From the NCBI GenBank assembly GCA_017438745.1, contig JAFRUS010000110.1, positions 21,499-85,498 of the forward strand: DNA of 64,000 bases. Reading direction: 5' to 3'. Shown piece after piece: positions 60,178-64,000 of the stretch; position 1 is the stretch's first letter, and the number at the start of each line of letters is the position of its first letter. The notes beneath the pieces are model-generated. The model ran no database searches. It saw nothing but the letters and a program-made list of their open reading frames with translations, and was not told the origin of the DNA. The DNA comes from Oscillospiraceae bacterium (lineage in GTDB: Bacteria > Bacillota > Clostridia > Oscillospirales > Ruminococcaceae). A program made the translations under genes and the position numbers.

Positions 60178-63100
60178 TTACTGGATCTCGCTGTGGAACT
60201 GCTGGAGTGACTTGACTGAGTCAGCACCTCTGCTCTTTACAGCCTTGATACCTTCAACTGTAGCCTTTGCAGCTGCAATTGTTGTAACGTAGAATACTCT
60301 CTTGCGGATAGCGCTCTTTCTGATGTATGAGTCATCTTCCATACCCTTCTTGTTGTCAGGTGTGTTGATAACAATGTCTATCTCGCCGTTTGTAATAGCA
60401 TCGAGAATATTCGGACGGCCCTGCTGGAGCTTGAATATCTTTTCCGCCTTTATGCCGTTTTCTGTGAGAAGTGAATATGTACCTGCTGTAGCCTTGATCT
60501 TGAATCCGAGTTCTTCGAAGTCCTTTGCGATCTGGATGATCTCAGGCTTGTCGCCGTCGTTGATACTGATAAGAACTGTACCTGAAAGTGCGATCTTTGT
60601 CTGAGTAGCTTCCTGAGCCTTGTAGTAAGCTTCACCGAAGTTGTCTGAAATACCGAGAACTTCACCTGTTGAACGCATTTCCGGTCCGAGGAGAGGGTCA
60701 ACTTCAGGGAACATGTTGAATGGGAATACAGCTTCCTTGACACCGTAGTGGTTGAACTTCCTGTCCTTGAGTTCAGGTACCGGTGAAGGATTTCCTGTAA
60801 GAGGAGCTGTGATGATCTGTGTAGCAAGCTTTACCATCTGGATGTTGCATACCTTTGAAACGAGCGGAACTGTTCTTGATGCACGCGGATTTGCTTCGAG
60901 AACGTAAACCTTGCCGTTTTCGATAGCGTACTGCATGTTCATGAGACCCTTAACGTTCATTTCCTTAGCGATCTTCTTTGTATATTCCTTAATTGTAGCA
61001 ACGTTTTCAGGAGAAATGTTGAGTGAAGGAAGGATACATGCTGAGTCACCTGAATGGATACCTGCAAGCTCGATGTGTTCCATAACAGCAGGAACGAATA
61101 CATTTTCGCCGTCGCTGATAGCGTCTGCTTCACATTCGAGAGCGTTGTTGAGGAATCTGTCGATGAGGATAGGTCTGTCAGGTGTAACACCAACAGCTGC
61201 AGCCATGTAGATCTTCATCTGTTCAGCGTCGTGAACTACTTCCATTCCGCGTCCGCCGAGAACGTATGAAGGACGAACCATTACAGGGTAGCCGATCTTT
61301 TCAGCGATCTGAAGTGCATCGTCAACTGTAACAGCCATGCCTGATTCAGACATCGGGATTCCGAGTCTGTCCATCATTTCTCTGAACAGGTCTCTGTCTT
61401 CTGCAAAGTCGATAGTCTCAGGTGTTGTACCGAGAATGTTTACGCCAGCCTTCTTGAGTGAAGCTGCGAGGTTGAGCGGAGTCTGACCGCCGAACTGAGC
61501 GATAACGCCGATCGGCTTTTCCTTTTCGTGGATGGAAAGAACATCTTCAAGTGTGAGCGGATCAAAGTAGAGCTTGTCAGATGTATCGTAGTCAGTTGAA
61601 ACTGTTTCAGGGTTGCAGTTTACCATGATAGTTTCAAATCCGAGTTCCTTAAGAGCCTTTGCAGCGTGTACGCAGCAGTAGTCGAATTCGATACCCTGAC
61701 CGATTCTGTTAGGACCTGAACCAAGGATCATGATCTTCTTCTTTGTATCGGAAGCAACGCTCTTGTCTTCAATGTTGTATGATGAATAGTAGTAAGCTGC
61801 GTTTTCAGTACCGCTTACGTGAATGCCTTCCCATGCTTCCGTGATACCGTATCCGAGTCTCTTTTCACGAACTTCTTCTTCTGAAACTTCGAGGATCTTT
61901 GCGAGATATCTGTCTGAGAAACCGTCCTTTTTAGCCTTAAGGAGAGTATCCTTTTCAGGAACCTTGCCCTTGGCAGCGAGAAGTGAGTTTTCTTCGTCAA
62001 CGAGTTCCTTCATCTGTTCAATGAAGTAGTGCTTGATCTTTGTAAGATCGTGGAGTTCATCTACAGTTGCACCCTTACGGAGAGCTTCGTACATAATGAA
62101 CTGACGTTCTGAAGTAGGAATGTGGAGCATGTCGAGGAGTTCTTCCTTTGACTTTTCTGCAAAGTTCTTTGCAAAGCCAAGACCGTAGCGTCCGTTTTCA
62201 AGGCTTCTGATAGCCTTCTGGAATGCTTCCTTGTAAGTTTTACCGATGCTCATTACTTCGCCGACAGCTCTCATCTGTGTTCCGAGCTTGTCTTCAGAAT
62301 TCTTGAACTTTTCAAATGCCCAGCGTGCGAACTTGATTACTATATAGTCACCGTCCGGATAGTACTTGTCGAGTGAGCCGTACTTTCCGCATGGAATGTC
62401 TTCGAGTGTAAGACCTGTTGCGAGCATTGCTGAAACAAGGGCGATAGGGAAACCTGTTGCCTTTGAAGCAAGTGCAGATGAACGTGATGTACGAGGGTTG
62501 ATCTCGATTACGATGATTCTTCCGTCCTTAGGATTTCTTGCGAACTGAACATTAGTACCGCCGATTACCTGAATAGCATCAACGATCTTGTAAGCCTGAC
62601 GCTGGAGTTCTTTCTGAACATCTTCAGGAATTGTGAGCATAGGAGCTGAACAGAAGCTGTCACCTGTGTGAACACCGATAGGGTCGATGTTTTCGATGAA
62701 GCAAACTGTGATCATGTTGCCCTTGCGGTCTCTTACTACTTCAAGTTCAAGTTCTTCCCATCCGAGAACTGATTCTTCAACGAGGACCTGTCCTACGAGA
62801 GAAGCCTGAAGACCTCTTGCACATACTGTCTTGAGTTCTTCTGTATTGTAAACAAGGCCGCCGCCTGTACCGCCCATTGTGTAGGCCGGTCTTAAACATA
62901 CAGGGTAGCCGAGTTCTTCAGCGATCTTAAGAGCCTCATCTACTGAGTAGGCAACCTGTGATCTTGCCATGCCGATTCCGAGGCTGTCCATTGTCTTCTT
63001 GAATTCGATACGGTCTTCACCGCGTTCGATAGCGTCAACCTGAACGCCGATAACTTCAACGTTATACTTTTTAAGAATGCCAGCCTTGTCAAGTTCTGAA

Positions 63101-63387
63101 CAGAGGTTAAGACCAGACTGTCCGCCGAGGTTAGGGAGGAGGCAGTCAGGGCGTTCTTTTGCGATGATCTCCTCAAGTCTTGCCTCATTGAGAGGTTCAA
63201 GATAAGTTACATCAGCAATACCCGGGTCTGTCATAATAGTAGCCGGATTGGAGTTTACAAGAACGATCTCGTATCCGAGCTTTCTGAGCGCCTTACAGGC
63301 CTGTGTACCTGAGTAGTCGAATTCACATGCCTGTCCGATTACAATAGGACCGGATCCGATAATAAGAACTTTTTTCTTTTTTTCCAT
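60178..63387 (-). CDS. carB: Carbamoyl-phosphate synthase large subunit
   Basis: 1,069 residues from the ATG at 63387; the open frame continues 17 codons upstream, but the family start is MEKKKKVLIIGSGP and AGGAG lies just before. Two homologous ATP-grasp halves are present (GSGPIVIGQACEFDYSG; GSGPNRIGQGIEFDYCC), each with the nucleotide and metal loops. The C-terminal MGS-like allosteric domain follows (about 940-1069). It makes carbamoyl phosphate from bicarbonate, ATP and ammonia channelled from CarA, which is not in this window. The product feeds pyrB (also in this window) and arginine synthesis. Codon use is highly biased. Confidence 0.97.
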   Translation of the reverse strand: MEKKKKVLIIGSGPIVIGQACEFDYSGTQACKALRKLGYEIVLVNSNPATIMTDPGIADVTYLEPLNEARLEEIIAKERPDCLLPNLGGQSGLNLCSELDKAGILKKYNVEVIGVQVDAIERGEDRIEFKKTMDSLGIGMARSQVAYSVDEALKIAEELGYPVCLRPAYTMGGTGGGLVYNTEELKTVCARGLQASLVGQVLVEESVLGWEELELEVVRDRKGNMITVCFIENIDPIGVHTGDSFCSAPMLTIPEDVQKELQRQAYKIVDAIQVIGGTNVQFARNPKDGRIIVIEINPRTSRSSALASKATGFPIALVSAMLATGLTLEDIPCGKYGSLDKYYPDGDYIVIKFARWAFEKFKNSEDKLGTQMRAVGEVMSIGKTYKEAFQKAIRSLENGRYGLGFAKNFAEKSKEELLDMLHIPTSERQFIMYEALRKGATVDELHDLTKIKHYFIEQMKELVDEENSLLAAKGKVPEKDTLLKAKKDGFSDRYLAKILEVSEEEVREKRLGYGITEAWEGIHVSGTENAAYYYSSYNIEDKSVASDTKKKIMILGSGPNRIGQGIEFDYCCVHAAKALKELGFETIMVNCNPETVSTDYDTSDKLYFDPLTLEDVLSIHEKEKPIGVIAQFGGQTPLNLAASLKKAGVNILGTTPETIDFAEDRDLFREMMDRLGIPMSESGMAVTVDDALQIAEKIGYPVMVRPSYVLGGRGMEVVHDAEQMKIYMAAAVGVTPDRPILIDRFLNNALECEADAISDGENVFVPAVMEHIELAGIHSGDSACILPSLNISPENVATIKEYTKKIAKEMNVKGLMNMQYAIENGKVYVLEANPRASRTVPLVSKVCNIQMVKLATQIITAPLTGNPSPVPELKDRKFNHYGVKEAVFPFNMFPEVDPLLGPEMRSTGEVLGISDNFGEAYYKAQEATQTKIALSGTVLISINDGDKPEIIQIAKDFEELGFKIKATAGTYSLLTENGIKAEKIFKLQQGRPNILDAITNGEIDIVINTPDNKKGMEDDSYIRKSAIRKRVFYVTTIAAAKATVEGIKAVKSRGADSVKSLQQFHSEIQ

Positions 63388-63447
63388 ATTAGTTTTCACT
63401 TCTCCTGGTTTTATTTGGTTTTTAGCGAATAAACTCATTTAAAATTA

Positions 63448-63475
63448 ATTATACCATATAGTATAGAAAAAATAA
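63448..63475 (-). promoter_or_regulatory. Probable promoter of carB
   Basis: Minus strand TATAAT (63453-63448) with a weak -35 TTATTT (63475-63470), 16-base spacer. Leader of about 60 bases, no PyrR-type attenuator seen. Confidence 0.4.
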
Positions 63476-63493
63476 ATAGCTAAAATGAATTTT

Positions 63494-63651
63494 TTAGGAA
63501 AACACTGATTAAATCGGAAATCCGGCTTTGCCGGATTTCCGGAGGTGGGAATTGCGGGGCTTCGCCCCGGACCCCACGCTGATTTATGAATAAATCAGTG
63601 CTGTGGTACCGGGAGAAGTCCCGCTATCAGAGTGAATCAATGCTTTCTTAA
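63494..63651 (-). repeat. Interspersed repeat, full copy joined to a second degenerate fragment
   Basis: 63494-63602 is a full copy in reverse orientation (aggaaaacactgatt start; gaaatccggctttgccggatttc; cggggcttcgccccg; dyad). 63603-63651 repeats part of the element in the other orientation (taccgggagaagtcccgc, then atgctttctta). So this site is a composite, perhaps two insertions. Confidence 0.75.
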
Positions 63652-63773
63652 GAGAGTGATCATATATAAATAGTAATTGACCGGATTTGTTAATATAAAA
63701 AATCCATGAGGAACAAATAAACTGTGGAACATTCACAAACCCGAAAAAATAAAGAAAAAATCGAAAAAAAGTG

Positions 63774-63802
63774 TTGACAAGGCCTTTACGGCATGATATA
63801 AT
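63774..63802 (+). promoter_or_regulatory. Strong promoter at the start of an rRNA operon
   Basis: TTGACA, 17-base spacer, TATAAT: exact consensus, preceded by an A-rich tract (about 63740-63770) like an UP element. Confidence 0.8.
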
Positions 63803-64000
63803 AATAAAGCTGTCGGACGAGAGTACGAAACAAAAGGAAATCAGGCAGTACATTAAGTATCTTGAAAATTGAACAATGCACTAAATAAAACCCTTGAAGA
63901 TTCTTTGAGATTTCTCGAAAAGAATTATTTAAGAAGTCAAGCAGAAGACATTAAAATGATGCAAGCTAAGGATTCTATTTTAGAGTACAGGATAAGATAA
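63803..64000 (+). other. Probable rRNA operon leader, 16S gene expected beyond the window
   Basis: cttgaaaattgaacaatgca at 63861-63880 is the familiar sequence ahead of 16S genes in clostridia. Repeated tttgagatttctcg-like antitermination-type stretches follow (63903-63920). No ORF of merit lies here. The 16S gene itself is not in the window, so the call rests on the leader alone. Confidence 0.6.

Noticed and set aside
63584..63853. 89-codon minus-strand ORF
   Set aside because: Spans the composite repeat and the rRNA promoter; no coding character.
1..64000. CRISPR arrays, IS elements, prophage
   Set aside because: No regular short repeat-spacer pattern, transposase or phage structural gene was found.

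Overview
The window reads as chromosome of a low-to-mid GC, anaerobic, fibre-degrading Firmicute, most likely a cellulolytic Ruminococcus (Oscillospiraceae). The reasons are a GH9 cellulase with CBM3c, Pro/Thr linker and dockerin, a CotH-type surface protein with its own dockerin, a sortase-type LPLTG surface protein, GatCAB, acetate kinase, a Na+-pump decarboxylase beta subunit, and strong TTGACA/TATAAT promoters with 17-nt spacers. No IS element, prophage, tRNA or CRISPR array was seen. The right edge carries a strong promoter and leader typical of an rRNA operon whose 16S gene would start just outside.

Layout. 0.2-1.1 kb: a PBECR4-like nuclease-domain gene behind an unidentified structured RNA with two 78-nt-spaced hairpin units and a terminator. 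1.2-3.7 kb (minus): tmcAL, a HAD hydrolase and a rhomboid-like protein, divergent from ackA (4-5.2 kb). 5.4-11.7 kb (plus): asnB, a pyrB with a PyrI-type zinc tail, mnmA, a degenerate PRTase and a DUF4026/DUF2314-type protein. 11.8-14.4 kb (minus): dockerin/CotH surface protein. 14.7-19.6 kb (plus): gatCAB and citrate synthase. 19.7-24.5 kb (minus): GGDEF-EAL protein, zinc-ribbon membrane protein and wall-anchored metallophosphoesterase. 24.8-38.2 kb: repeat-rich lipoprotein, membrane proteins, a diguanylate cyclase, two DUF4342-like paralogues, a two-component system, glgA (minus), a membrane glycerophosphodiesterase and a GIY-YIG fusion. 38.4-43.9 kb (minus): small redox genes, an M23 hydrolase, a flavin reductase-rubredoxin, an orphan transcript, oadB and oadG. 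44.2-46.9 kb: a PAS-GGDEF-GAF-histidine kinase-REC hybrid. 47.2-59.9 kb (plus): an unusual five-gene operon combining MalF/MalG-type permeases, an HlyD-type adaptor, a MacB-like periplasmic-domain protein and a giant propeller/solute-binding lipoprotein, followed by a second propeller lipoprotein and the GH9 cellulase. 60.2-63.4 kb (minus): carB. 63.7-64 kb: rRNA promoter and leader.

Two themes recur. One is the cell surface and polysaccharide use: cellulase, dockerin proteins, propeller lipoproteins and transport operon. The other is cyclic-di-GMP signalling, with three GGDEF proteins. A family of roughly 110-bp interspersed repeats with three hairpins and inverted ends occurs about ten times between genes and is the most conspicuous non-genic structure. 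The strongest candidates for something undescribed are the tandem-unit RNA at 0.84-1.12 kb, the orphan transcript at 41.7-42.0 kb, and the chimeric transporter operon at 47.2-55.3 kb.
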